Of a stretch of 19,189 nt of DNA, positions 6,439-13,564 are shown piece by piece (the first letter of the stretch is position 1; each line of letters opens with the position of its first letter). The notes beneath the pieces were generated by a model. It was not told the origin of the DNA. It worked only from the letters and a program-made list of their open reading frames with translations, and did not search any database. The stretch covers positions 1-19,189 of the forward strand of contig CAZGSG010000102.1 of the NCBI GenBank assembly GCA_964528095.1. Reading direction: 5' to 3'. The position numbers and the translations under genes are program-made. This stretch comes from CAZGSG01 sp964528095. GTDB taxonomy: Bacteria > Bacteroidota > Bacteroidia > Chitinophagales > Chitinophagaceae.

Positions 6439-8913
6439 TTATTTCGAATTATACTTATCTCTCAACACCCCCTCCAACACCTTCATCCAATACCCCCCAA
6501 CCACACTCCTTGCCTGGAACCCCACCTGTTTTCCATTCGTGGTCTCATGCCAGTCGCTAAGCGGCACCCGTGAGCTTGTCTCCAGGGCAAATTTATAAAC
6601 AGGGCCGAGAAAGGCTTCAAATGATTGTTGGTTATCTGCCAGTACAGCCGTCCACATGATCCAATCACTTTTTGTATAGGTGCGCCTGCTATCCAGTGGC
6701 AATCCAAATTCATTTTGTTTTTTGAGATAAAACGCGATCTCTTTGTCATATACGGATTTTGGAAATAAACGCAGTCCCAGTACTTTATCCCAAACCATAT
6801 TATATTTCTGGCTCCAGGTATTATTTTTATCAAAGGTCAGTGCATAATGATCGCCTTCATCGGCCATCTGCATCCAGCGTTTGACCATGTTGCTGGCGGT
6901 ATCGTTATATCTTGCGGCGATTGTCTTTTCACCCAGCATTGCTGCCAGCATGCTGTAACATTTTATACCTACAATTGCTTTCACCGAAAGATTGGCATTG
7001 CGTGCGAGATGGCCGGCAAAATCATCTGTGCAAAGCTGGTTCGTTGGATCAAACCCTTCCGAAACCAGGAACTCGACCCATTGCGTCAGGCTCTTCCAGT
7101 GTTTTTTCGCATAGGCCGCATTACCCTCCGCTTTGGCAATGGCTGCAGTAAGTATGATCATGTTACCTGATTCTTCAACGGGCATATCTTCTCCATAGGT
7201 CTGCCCGTTTGCTATCGGGTAGGTACCCAGGTCATGCGCAGCGAATGGTTTGGGCCATTTACCACTCTCACTGTAATAAAAGATCCCATTCAGCATGCCC
7301 TTTATTAACGCTGGATTGTAGGCGAGATATAACGGAGCAGAAGGATAAGTTATATCCACCGTATTAATAGATCCGTTACTGAAATTTTCTTTGGATAGGA
7401 ACAGGAGCTCGCCCTGCGGACTTTTCACCAGTTTATGTGCGGCAATACTTTGCCGGTATGCGAGTATACAAAGATCTGCATAGGTCTTGCTGCCGGCTTT
7501 TTCTAAATCGCCGTATATTTTTTGATTGAAGGTTTCACATTGTTTTATGATGGCAGGGTAATTTTTATACGCTAGCTCCAACTCATTTTCAATTGTTGAA
7601 TTGTAAGCCGACTTCCACCAGGGTACCAGGTTTTCATTAAAATACCGGATCGGGTAGAGATCATCATATCCAAGCAGGAAAACCTGTTTTTTTCCACCGG
7701 CAGCAATTTTTCCAAGCTTTACCACCGAATTCATAAACAGGCCTCGTCCTTCACGCTCCACCTCTCCGCTGGACTTGCCGCTGGTCTTGCCGCTTACAAA
7801 CGAAGCAATGGCTTCGTCTTTACCGGAAATATATTGTTGCCCGGGTGCAGGTGTTGCCAAATACATGTATCCCCAGTCTATCCGCACATTATCACCTTTT
7901 TTGCCTAATACAGCCTGTTCGGTTGTACCCGCTTTCAACACGCCCAGTCCTTTCAACTGGTAAGCCCTTGCTTTTATATTTTGTTGGGCAGAGTTGGTGG
8001 CGATAGTGCCGGACGCGCCAAAATATACATCCACATCATGTGTTTTTTTATCATTGGCTTTTACTTCATAGCTGATATAGCTCACTGGTCTTGCCAGTAA
8101 CTTGAGATCATTAATGATCAACGGCGATGTAAATATTATTTTGGCATCCACTGGTCCGCACCTGAATGTGTAGCTGGTTTGGGTAGCATTGATCGATACG
8201 TTCAGTTGTTCTGCTTCTATGGCAGCCTGGTCCGCTTTCGGCGGCATCTCTTCCAACAAACCTATGTCGAGAAAAGCATCCCCGCCCGTATTTGTTACAT
8301 GCATGGCCAGTACATTGTTTCCTTTTTGCAGATTTTTACGAAGCAGCTCCGTTAGTTCTATGTACTTATACCGGCTGATCACGCCTTCGTTGCGGTAGAT
8401 CTCTTTGCCATTGAGATAGACTTCGGCACCATCATCATGTTTTAATACCAGCAAAAGATTTCTAAAATCGAGTTCATTTAACACAAAACTTCTTCGCATC
8501 CAGATTTCCTTTGTGGTCCAACTGGTGCCGCTGTTATGATAGGGTTTTACGAATGGCGCTTCTCCTGTCTGCCATTGTTGATCATCAAAAGAATTGTTTT
8601 GCCAGTCCTGTCCCGGCGTAAAGGTGGTATATCTAGCCATATATGGTTGCGCTTCGGCGGTTGGCAATACCTGTTTATAATTTTTATCTTCTTTCCCGAT
8701 AACCCGGTATACCTGTCCATCTACTTTTATCATTCCTACTAAGGAATGATCCTCACCCGTCCAGTGTTTTGTGGGAGATGCGTTCAGATTATCCGTGGTC
8801 GACCAGATACTGAAATACGGATCATGGGTTATCAATGGATAGGCAGGCGCTTTTCGTTGGGCATTTGCCGTGATCACTCCTAAAAGGATAAACAGGATTG
8901 GTAGTTTTTTCAT
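6439..8913 (-). CDS. Secreted glutaminase-A-like (GtaA-type) protein
   Basis: The 824-aa product starts with a signal peptide (MKKLPILFILLGVITANAQ). Residues 20-90 (APAYPLITHDPYFSIWSTTD, then TGEDHSLVGMIKVDGQVYRV) match the DUF4964 region of glutaminase-A-like proteins. Residues of about 95-225 form a jelly-roll-like insert resembling the sugar-binding domain of GH2 enzymes (WMRRSFVL, LVLKHDDGAEVYLNGKEIYR, NVLAMHVTNTGGDAFLD). A DUF5127-like beta region follows, then an alpha-toroid typical of DUF4965 and DUF1793 (LCILAYRQSIAAHKLVKSPQ, EDMPVEESGNMIILTAAIAK, SRVPLSDWHETTNGKQVGFQ). Fungal GtaA hydrolyses glutamine. The barrel resembles glycoside hydrolases, so a carbohydrate substrate in Bacteroidota is also possible. 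The gene stands alone in a large gap, and export implies use of external substrates. Confidence 0.88.
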   Translation of the reverse strand: MKKLPILFILLGVITANAQRKAPAYPLITHDPYFSIWSTTDNLNASPTKHWTGEDHSLVGMIKVDGQVYRVIGKEDKNYKQVLPTAEAQPYMARYTTFTPGQDWQNNSFDDQQWQTGEAPFVKPYHNSGTSWTTKEIWMRRSFVLNELDFRNLLLVLKHDDGAEVYLNGKEIYRNEGVISRYKYIELTELLRKNLQKGNNVLAMHVTNTGGDAFLDIGLLEEMPPKADQAAIEAEQLNVSINATQTSYTFRCGPVDAKIIFTSPLIINDLKLLARPVSYISYEVKANDKKTHDVDVYFGASGTIATNSAQQNIKARAYQLKGLGVLKAGTTEQAVLGKKGDNVRIDWGYMYLATPAPGQQYISGKDEAIASFVSGKTSGKSSGEVEREGRGLFMNSVVKLGKIAAGGKKQVFLLGYDDLYPIRYFNENLVPWWKSAYNSTIENELELAYKNYPAIIKQCETFNQKIYGDLEKAGSKTYADLCILAYRQSIAAHKLVKSPQGELLFLSKENFSNGSINTVDITYPSAPLYLAYNPALIKGMLNGIFYYSESGKWPKPFAAHDLGTYPIANGQTYGEDMPVEESGNMIILTAAIAKAEGNAAYAKKHWKSLTQWVEFLVSEGFDPTNQLCTDDFAGHLARNANLSVKAIVGIKCYSMLAAMLGEKTIAARYNDTASNMVKRWMQMADEGDHYALTFDKNNTWSQKYNMVWDKVLGLRLFPKSVYDKEIAFYLKKQNEFGLPLDSRRTYTKSDWIMWTAVLADNQQSFEAFLGPVYKFALETSSRVPLSDWHETTNGKQVGFQARSVVGGYWMKVLEGVLRDKYNSK

Positions 8914-9155
8914 ATGTTTTCTTTAGCTCGTTTATGATCGTTCGCCAATGGCTGGTCAGCAGTACCAAGCCATTTGCTCAAAAAAGGCTGCCGCCTGTCT
9001 TCTTTAAAGAAAGATACAATTTTGTTTTTGACAATTCCGGCAAACAGGAACAGCCGGCTTATAGTGGTTCTGACATGGAAATACGGAAGTATTGTGATGG
9101 ATAAATCCAAATAGGTTTTAAATAAGGATCCACGGTGGGCTTAAAGAAAGCAGGA
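8914..9155. other. Gene-free upstream region of the glutaminase-like gene
   Basis: I see no credible gene here. Short open frames have unsupported compositions and overlap repeat sequence. A perfect 12-bp palindrome (TTCTTTAAAGAA) lies at 9000-9011, 87 bases upstream of the minus-strand ATG at 8913, in the range where an operator or promoter would be expected. No exact TAnnTTTG box was found on the minus strand. Confidence 0.4.
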
Positions 9156-9353
9156 CATTTCCTATTGATCCGTGCCTCCTTATTCTCAATTTGAATTTTA
9201 AAAGAGATCGGGAATATAGTCTTGCATAAATAGAAAGAATAATCACCTGTATCAGCCGCCATGCGCCTACACCAAAGCTTTGGCGCAAGCATGAGTTTTA
9301 GCGTAGGCGGGCTCCGTGTTAAAAAAAACTTTAGTGAGATAACTTCCATTTTG
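9156..9353 (-). repeat. Dispersed repeat family 1, copy A (inverted)
   Basis: The reverse complement matches 10446-10645 with about 90% identity by eye over some 200 bases (mostly substitutions plus a few 1-2 base indels). It also matches copy C (about 13256-13422) less closely. Shared landmarks are TTTTAACACGGAG near one end and AAGGAGGCA with GGATCAATA near the other. Inside is an imperfect dyad starting GCCTAC (9265-9270) and ending GTAGGC (9303-9308). In the minus direction all copies keep an open phrase like FYLCKTIFPISFKIQIENKE, but with different upstream frames. No transposase is present. Confidence 0.85.
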
Positions 9354-9445
9354 TGATCCTGCGGTAAAAGCCTTGAACCTGGCATAGAGTTCTAATAAAA
9401 CCTTCCCCGGTCTTGTATCCTAAGCATTCAGTCATTTTAAAGCAG

Positions 9446-9554
9446 CAAAAACACTCCTTCACTCAAACCTGTGCTAATAGCTAAGTTCTTGCTTCGCTCA
9501 TTTTCTCTGTCAGCTCCTTTGAAATCCCTATCGAAATACAGGAGCTACTAATTC
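9446..9554 (-). repeat. Dispersed repeat family 2, copy 2
   Basis: The reverse complement aligns with 212-325 without gaps for about 85 bases at roughly three-quarters identity. The best-conserved part (AGGGATTTCAAAGGAGCT on the minus strand) is identical. The orientation is opposite to copy 1. It lies in the gene-free space before the secreted-protein gene at 9796. Boundaries are approximate. Confidence 0.6.
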
Positions 9555-9647
9555 ATTCCGGAAAACCTGCATTGATCCACAATCTATTTTTCCATCGGGC
9601 TTAATTGACAGATTTTGTGCTTCTGTAGACGTTTGATCGTCGCAGGT

Positions 9648-9680
9648 AGAATAATTTATTTTTTTTCATATAATTATTCT
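9648..9680. promoter_or_regulatory. 9-bp inverted repeat upstream of a secreted-protein gene
   Basis: AGAATAATT (9648-9656) and its exact reverse complement AATTATTCT (9672-9680) are separated by 15 T-rich bases. The dyad lies 115 bases upstream of the ATG at 9796 and could be an operator or a hairpin ending leftover transcription from upstream. A TTG and a TATAAT lie shortly after it (9684-9702), but the match to a Bacteroidota promoter is poor. The rest of 9555-9795 holds nothing else I can support. Confidence 0.35.
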
Positions 9681-9795
9681 TTATTGGAGCTTGTTTATAT
9701 AATGCGTGAAGTGCCGATACGGCAGTGATGACCGATGCGTAATTTATACCAGCTGACAACCGATAAATACATTTTATACTTAAAATAATCCTGAC

Positions 9796-10299
9796 ATGAA
9801 ACTAGCAGTCCTGACATTGATTTCCGTGGTCTCATTTTTCCAACTGGAAGCCCAGAATACCTTACTACCCGAGTTTAATGATAAGCCGGCCTATTATAAC
9901 GCAAAGGAAAAAAAATTAGTGGAGTTGGAAAAATCGCAGTACAACACCATTGCAAAAGCAAAAGGGCTTTTTAAAGCTGAAGCCGGTTTTTTTATGAATG
10001 AAAGTTCCTCGCCGGTCAGGATCAGCAAACAGGACGAATTAAAATTTGTAGTAAAAGTAGCCGCCGGCATTGATCCCACCTCAGTTTTTGACCTGGTGAA
10101 ATTTGAAGTAAAAGATAACAAGCGGGTTTTTATTACTGCCAAAGCAAAAGCAACGGGCAGTACTAACTCTTTTTCAAAGATCAGCTACTCGGTAGAAAAG
10201 ATCAAGGAAGGCTATTATTACCTGGTTGTGAAAGGTCTTGATAAGGGTGAGTACTTTTTTGGCTCTTCTGATTTTATGTTTGCGTTTGGTATTGATTAG
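9796..10299 (+). CDS. Small secreted protein of unknown function
   Basis: The 167-aa product has a signal peptide (MKLAVLTLISVVSFFQLEAQ), so it is exported. I do not recognise the family. The mature protein of about 147 residues is predominantly beta-strand by pattern (LKFVVKVAAGIDPTSVFDLV, KRVFITAKAK, YYYLVVKGLDKGEYFFG) and is Lys-rich with many Ser/Thr. It has no cysteines in the mature part, so disulfide-based folding is excluded. It is a plausible soluble beta-sandwich or lipid/ligand-binding protein, but that is only a guess. It is transcribed alone, and both sides are gene-free. It is enclosed by two copies of the family 1 repeat in opposite orientation (9156-9353 and 10446-10645), an unusual arrangement for one housekeeping gene. 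Confidence 0.75.
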   Translation: MKLAVLTLISVVSFFQLEAQNTLLPEFNDKPAYYNAKEKKLVELEKSQYNTIAKAKGLFKAEAGFFMNESSSPVRISKQDELKFVVKVAAGIDPTSVFDLVKFEVKDNKRVFITAKAKATGSTNSFSKISYSVEKIKEGYYYLVVKGLDKGEYFFGSSDFMFAFGID

Positions 10300-10324
10300 T
10301 TCGTACTCTCGCTCAGTTGAAATG

Positions 10325-10343
10325 GAGATACCTGCGGTATCTC
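10325..10343 (+). terminator. Hairpin just after the secreted-protein gene
   Basis: GAGATACC and GGTATCTC form a perfect 8-bp stem around the loop TGC, 25 bases after the stop codon at 10297-10299. It is not followed by a T-run, so a factor-independent terminator is possible but not clear. It could instead be a short palindromic repeat or mRNA 3'-end stabiliser. Confidence 0.4.
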
Positions 10344-10403
10344 AAACCATGGGTATCATCTATTCACCGCTTTTATTCCAATAGGCTTTATGAGATAATA
10401 TTC

Positions 10404-10430
10404 GAACGGAACGATTAGCAAGTTCCGTTT
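10404..10430 (+). terminator. Second hairpin downstream of the secreted-protein gene
   Basis: AACGGAAC (10405-10412) and GTTCCGTT (10422-10429) form a perfect 8-bp stem with a 9-base loop, extended by a G-T pair. Only a few T residues follow. It ends about 16 bases before repeat copy B and may terminate transcription or mark the edge of the repeat insertion. Confidence 0.4.
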
Positions 10431-10445
10431 AATACAGCCGGGTCG

Positions 10446-10645
10446 CAAAAATGGAAGTTATCTTACTAAAGTTTTTTTAACACGGAGCCTGCCTACGCCA
10501 AACTCACGCTTGCGCCAAAGCTTCAGTGTAGGCGCATGGCGGCTGATACAGTTGATCATTCCTTCTATTTGTGCAGAACTATATTCCCGATCTCTTTTAA
10601 AATTCAAATTGAGAATAAGGAGGCAGGGATCAATAAGAAAAAATG
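10446..10645 (+). repeat. Dispersed repeat family 1, copy B
   Basis: This copy is about 90% identical by eye to the reverse complement of copy A and lies opposite to it across the 9796-10299 gene. It has the same landmarks: TTTTAACACGGAG at 10473-10486, an internal GCCTAC...GTAGGC dyad (10491-10496 and 10528-10533) and AAGGAGGCA near 10617. The open phrase FYLCRTIFPISFKIQIENKE is kept, ending in a stop at about 10643-10645. No good start or ribosome-binding context is seen, so I do not call it a gene. Confidence 0.85.
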
Positions 10646-10719
10646 ACGCCCCTATTCCATTACATTCTTTAGTCTTTTAAGCACACTCCAATTACTTTTT
10701 TGCCTGATTTCCCCCTATT

Positions 10720-10741
10720 TGGGATTAGTTTGTTAATCCCA
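10720..10741. promoter_or_regulatory. 8-bp inverted repeat upstream of the zinc-ribbon gene
   Basis: TGGGATTA and TAATCCCA form a perfect dyad around the 6-base spacer GTTTGT. It is 161 bases before the zinc-ribbon start. As RNA it would form a hairpin; as DNA it could be an operator. Which of the two cannot be told. The remaining gene-free bases between 10646 and 10902 show only this and the dyad at 10764-10781. Confidence 0.35.
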
Positions 10742-10763
10742 GGTCAATATCAGTACCTGCAGC

Positions 10764-10781
10764 ATATGACCGAAATCATAT
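10764..10781. promoter_or_regulatory. Candidate Crp/Fnr-type site
   Basis: ATATGA-CCGAAA-TCATAT is a perfect 6-bp dyad with a 6-base spacer. It contains TGA-N6-TCA, the core shape of sites bound by Crp/Fnr-family dimers. It lies 121 bases upstream of the ATG at 10903. The downstream genes (zinc ribbon, HemG-like flavodoxin protein, CoA-transferase) would fit a redox- or oxygen-responsive regulator, but this rests on one site. Confidence 0.35.
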
Positions 10782-10902
10782 CCCGGTAAAACATCAGTCA
10801 GCAAACCCGTCCTTTACTGTTTCTATTTTCGATCTAAATAGAACATGACAACCCGGTAAGCCCATACCCCTGTTGTATCATCAATCATCTCAAACATATA
10901 TA

Positions 10903-11178
10903 ATGGATCAACCACTATTTTGCCAAAGTTGCACAATGCCAATCGACAACCCGGATGACCGCGGAACGGAAAAGGATGGCAGCGAAAGCCAGTTGTATTG
11001 CAAGTATTGCTACCAGCATGGCCATTTTACAAATCCGGACTTAACACTGGAGAAAATGAAAGAAAATGCCTTTCGGTTATTGAAAGAACAGCATATTGAA
11101 AACAGCACGATCGAACGCTCTCTTTCAAAGATGGATTCGCTTCAGCGATGGAAACAATCAGCAGGTTCTGCCAAATAG
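10903..11178 (+). CDS. Zinc-ribbon domain protein
   Basis: I start at the ATG at 10903 (91 aa) rather than the TTG at 10873, because family members begin just before the first cysteine pair. The sequence FCQSCTMPIDNPDDRGTEKD carries C7 and C10, and LYCKYCYQHGHFTNPDLTLE carries C33 and C36. This is the layout of the Zn_ribbon_2 (PF12674) family, where four cysteines hold one zinc. The last 45 residues are a charged helix pair. The protein is cytoplasmic, with no catalytic residues visible. Its molecular role is unknown in the family as far as I know; DNA, RNA or protein binding are all possible. The next gene starts 97 bases downstream, too far to be sure of one operon. Confidence 0.85.
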   Translation: MDQPLFCQSCTMPIDNPDDRGTEKDGSESQLYCKYCYQHGHFTNPDLTLEKMKENAFRLLKEQHIENSTIERSLSKMDSLQRWKQSAGSAK

Positions 11179-11275
11179 CCTGTTCCATCAAAACCATAAG
11201 TCTTTATAATCCGATAAAAGTTTTATTTCAACATAACAATTCGGTTTCAAAAGAAATTAAACAGCATATATCATC

Positions 11276-11809
11276 ATGAAAAATCTAATTGTTTACAAGG
11301 GTAAATATGGCGCAACATATCAATACGCCAAATGGCTCTCCGAAGAATTCGAGCTGCCCGTCCTTAGAAGCGAAGACTGCCAGTTAAATGAAATTCCAAC
11401 CGGAAACCTCCTGATCCTGGGAAGCAGTGTCTATATCGGTAAGCTGCAAATATCCAGGTGGGTAACACAATATTACAACCAGCTCGAGGGGTGGAACTTG
11501 CTTTTGTTTGTAGTGAGCGGCACACCGCTCAACGAAACAGAAAAATTAAAAACATACCTGCAGTCCTCTTTGCCGGCTCCCCTTATCAAGCGCTGCACCG
11601 TATTCTTCCTGCCTGGGAGATTGGTGTATAAGGATCTTTCATGGAGAGACCGCCTCCTGTTGCGGATCGGCGCTATGTTTGCCGGCAGCAAAAAGGAGAA
11701 AACAAAAATGCTGGCGGGTTATGATGACGTTAAGATAGAACACCTGGCGGCGATAAGGCTGGAAATAAAAAAAATGTTACAGGATAAAGCAGAACAGGTA
11801 ACCATCTAA
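11276..11809 (+). CDS. Flavodoxin-domain protein, HemG-like
   Basis: The 177-aa product matches the flavodoxin_5 group that includes HemG-type protoporphyrinogen oxidase. The N-terminal strand and phosphate-binding loop read VYKGKYGATYQYAKWL. The second strand region is LLILGSSVYIGKLQISRWV and the third is WNLLLFVVSGTP. A basic-aromatic segment (FFLPGRLVYKDLSWRDRLLL) follows, as in HemG, whose long insertion helps it work with the membrane. Flavodoxins bind FMN and carry electrons. Whether this one oxidises protoporphyrinogen or serves another partner is not shown by the sequence, so I give no symbol. No haem-synthesis genes are nearby. It lies between the zinc-ribbon gene (97 bases upstream) and the CoA-transferase (120 bases downstream) on the same strand. 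Confidence 0.82.
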   Translation: MKNLIVYKGKYGATYQYAKWLSEEFELPVLRSEDCQLNEIPTGNLLILGSSVYIGKLQISRWVTQYYNQLEGWNLLLFVVSGTPLNETEKLKTYLQSSLPAPLIKRCTVFFLPGRLVYKDLSWRDRLLLRIGAMFAGSKKEKTKMLAGYDDVKIEHLAAIRLEIKKMLQDKAEQVTI

Positions 11810-11812
11810 CCA

Positions 11813-11828
11813 GTCCAGGTTGCTGGAC
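11813..11828 (+). terminator. Hairpin after the flavodoxin gene
   Basis: GTCCAG and CTGGAC form a 6-bp stem closing a GTTG loop, 3 bases after the stop codon at 11807-11809. No T-run follows. It may be a weak terminator or attenuator before the CoA-transferase gene. Confidence 0.3.
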
Positions 11829-11929
11829 CATATATCCAAAAGCAAGATTCGTAATAAAAACCGGGGTTCATCAAATGATGCCGTGGCTGTTTTGAATTTT
11901 GCTTTTTAATCTTGAATTAATTGTCCATT

Positions 11930-13207
11930 ATGAATATTGCATATAGCTCGGCAGAACAAGCTGTAGAGGTAATTAAGAGCGGCGATCGTGTTTTTATACA
12001 TGGAAGCGCTGCTACGCCAGCCTATCTACTGCGTGCACTTTTTGCCCGCTCATCCGAACTGCGTGATGTTGAACTGGTCAGCATCACCACGCTGGGTAAG
12101 GATATTTTTAACAGGGCCGATTTTGAGAAGAGCTTTTTTATGAACTCCCTGTTTGTTTCAGAAAATGTGAGAGAGATCGTAAACACAGATCATGGTGATT
12201 ATGTACCCGTTTTTCTTAGTGAAGTAAGCCAGCTATTTGAAAAAGGAATATTGCCGATCGATGTAGCGTTGGTACATGTATCCGCTCCAGACAAACACGG
12301 CTACTGTTCACTCGGCACTTCGGTTGATATCGCACGCGCTGCTGTAAAACATGCCAGGTACGTGATCGCACAGGTAAATGAAAATATGCCAAGAACCCTG
12401 GGCGACGGGATTTTGCATATCAGTAAAATAAACCGGCTGGTCAGAACAAATGATCCTTTACCCGAGGTTAATTATGGAGAGGGAATAAGCAAGGAAGCTC
12501 TTGCAATCGGCAGGTATTGTGCAGAACTGATCGAAGACCGGTCCTGCCTGCAAATGGGTATTGGCGCCATTCCTGACGCGGTGCTTTCCTGCCTGCAAAA
12601 TCATAAAGATATCGGCATTCATACCGAAATGTTCTCCGATGGAGTTATACCCCTTGTACAAAAAGGCGTGATCACCAATCGCTATAAGAAAAAACATACC
12701 GGTAAACTGGTGACCAGTTTTTGCATTGGCTCCAGGAAGTTATATGATTTTGTGGACGACAACCCAGAGGTAGCTTTTCTTGAGATCGACTATGTAAATG
12801 ATACCAAAGTAATACGCGCCAATCCCAAAGTGGTTGCCGTCAACTCGGCAATAGAAATAGATATTACTGGCCAGGTATGTGCCGATTCAATCGGTACCTA
12901 CCAGTTCTCCGGCGTAGGCGGGCAAATGGATTTCATGAGGGGCGCCGCTCTTTCGGAAGGTGGCAAACCGATCATTGCGCTTGAGTCGATGACCCGAAAG
13001 GGTTTATCCAAGATCGTTCCTTTACTTAAGCCGGGCGCGGGTGTGGTTACAACCAGGGCACATGTGCACTATGTTGTAACAGAGTATGGCACGGCTTACC
13101 TGTTTGGCAAAAATCTGCGCCAGAGAGCTATCGCTCTAATGGGCATAGCACATCCGCAACACCGCGAAATGTTGGAACAGGAAATCATCCGAAGATTCGG
13201 CTCTTAA
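11930..13207 (+). CDS. Acetyl-CoA hydrolase / CoA-transferase family protein
   Basis: I use the ATG at 11930 (425 aa); a TTG at 11921 would add three residues. The protein matches the two-domain acetyl-CoA hydrolase/transferase family. The N-terminal domain shows VFIHGSAATPAYLLRAL and VALVHVSAPDKHGYCSLGTS. The C-terminal domain shows the CoA-binding glycines in QMGIGAIPDAVL and the likely catalytic glutamate E233 in IHTEMFSDGV, followed by GVGGQMDFMRGA. In this family the Glu forms a CoA thioester with the carboxylate to swap CoA between acids. Its size and motifs fit the 4-hydroxybutyrate, butyrate or acetate CoA-transferase branches; the substrate cannot be fixed from sequence. It is cytoplasmic. 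The gene before it is a flavodoxin-domain protein, and an imperfect hairpin lies between them. Confidence 0.9.
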   Translation: MNIAYSSAEQAVEVIKSGDRVFIHGSAATPAYLLRALFARSSELRDVELVSITTLGKDIFNRADFEKSFFMNSLFVSENVREIVNTDHGDYVPVFLSEVSQLFEKGILPIDVALVHVSAPDKHGYCSLGTSVDIARAAVKHARYVIAQVNENMPRTLGDGILHISKINRLVRTNDPLPEVNYGEGISKEALAIGRYCAELIEDRSCLQMGIGAIPDAVLSCLQNHKDIGIHTEMFSDGVIPLVQKGVITNRYKKKHTGKLVTSFCIGSRKLYDFVDDNPEVAFLEIDYVNDTKVIRANPKVVAVNSAIEIDITGQVCADSIGTYQFSGVGGQMDFMRGAALSEGGKPIIALESMTRKGLSKIVPLLKPGAGVVTTRAHVHYVVTEYGTAYLFGKNLRQRAIALMGIAHPQHREMLEQEIIRRFGS

Positions 13208-13240
13208 TATTAGACACGCATATCATTTTATGGAGAATTC

Positions 13241-13254
13241 AGGGAAGCTTCCCT
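13241..13254 (+). terminator. Palindrome after the CoA-transferase gene
   Basis: AGGGAAGCTTCCCT is a perfect 14-bp palindrome, 33 bases after the TAA at 13205-13207. It is followed by a T-rich stretch (AAGTTTGTTTT), as expected for a factor-independent terminator. The stem is only 5 bp with a tight loop, and the T-rich stretch is also the start of repeat copy C. Confidence 0.4.
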
Positions 13255-13255
13255 A

Positions 13256-13460
13256 AGTTTGTTTTAACACGGAGGCCGCGAATGCTAAAGCTCACGCTTG
13301 CGCAAAAGCTTCAGCGTAGGCGCTGATACAGGTGATCATCCTTTCTATTTATGCAGGATTATGTTCCTGGTTTTATTTAAAATTCAAGTTCAGGATAAGG
13401 AGGCAGGATCAATAAGAAATATCCTATTGCATGAATTCCTCTGTGTTACCGTGTTAAACC
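13256..13460 (+). repeat. Dispersed repeat family 1, copy C
   Basis: This copy aligns with copies A and B over 13256-13422, at lower identity (roughly 75-80% by eye). It lacks about 7 bases near the internal GTAGGC half-site. It reads TTTTAACACGGAG at 13262 and AAGGAGGCAGGATCAATAAG near 13398. At 13438-13459 a segment (CTCTGTGTTACCGTGTTAAA) partly reverse-complements the left end, so the element may be bounded by short imperfect terminal inverted repeats. No transposase is present, which fits a miniature or non-autonomous element. Confidence 0.65.
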
Positions 13461-13483
13461 GTTTGCATAGTGCATGCGCGTCT

Positions 13484-13507
13484 GTAGAGACGCGATGTCT
13501 TGCGTCT
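13484..13507. repeat. Short palindromic repeat family 3, copy 1
   Basis: GTAGAGACGC and GCGTCT form a hairpin around a short loop. The same motif recurs at 13685-13708 with a longer, nearly perfect stem. GAGACGC-type palindromes are scattered widely through Bacteroidota and cyanobacterial genomes and often give small false reading frames. Confidence 0.6.
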
Positions 13508-13544
13508 TCTCGATCACAATAATTTTCGAATATTGCCTGGCAAA

Positions 13545-13564
13545 GATCCTTATGCATAAGGATC
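13545..13564. other. Perfect 20-bp palindrome
   Basis: GATCCTTATG is followed directly by its exact reverse complement CATAAGGATC, with no spacer. It lies between the ends of two converging genes, so it could be a terminator stem, a protein-binding dyad or a recombination scar. No flanking T-run is present. The bases 13565-13753 otherwise hold only the second short palindrome. Confidence 0.45.

Noticed and set aside
6332..6598. 88-codon plus-strand frame with hydrophobic start
   Set aside because: Most of it is antisense to the 3' end of the glutaminase-like gene, and it has no family signal.
8910..9110. 66-codon frame on the minus strand upstream of the glutaminase-like gene
   Set aside because: No homology, composition or ribosome-binding support, and it overlaps the start of the next gene.
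9059..9385. Open frame of 108 codons on the minus strand
   Set aside because: It lies across repeat copy A and its peptide is shared with the other repeat copies in shifted frames. No start context, signal or family was found, so I report it as a repeat.
11214..11226. ATAAAA-G-TTTTAT dyad before the flavodoxin gene
   Set aside because: It is a very AT-rich 13-base palindrome, easily due to chance, and no positional or conservation support exists.
9156..13460. CRISPR array from the repeats
   Set aside because: The repeats are about 200 bp, few, in both orientations and unevenly spaced, so this is not a CRISPR.
13298..13522. 74-codon frame on the plus strand
   Set aside because: It runs through repeat copy C and one of the short palindromes; the peptide is repeat-derived.
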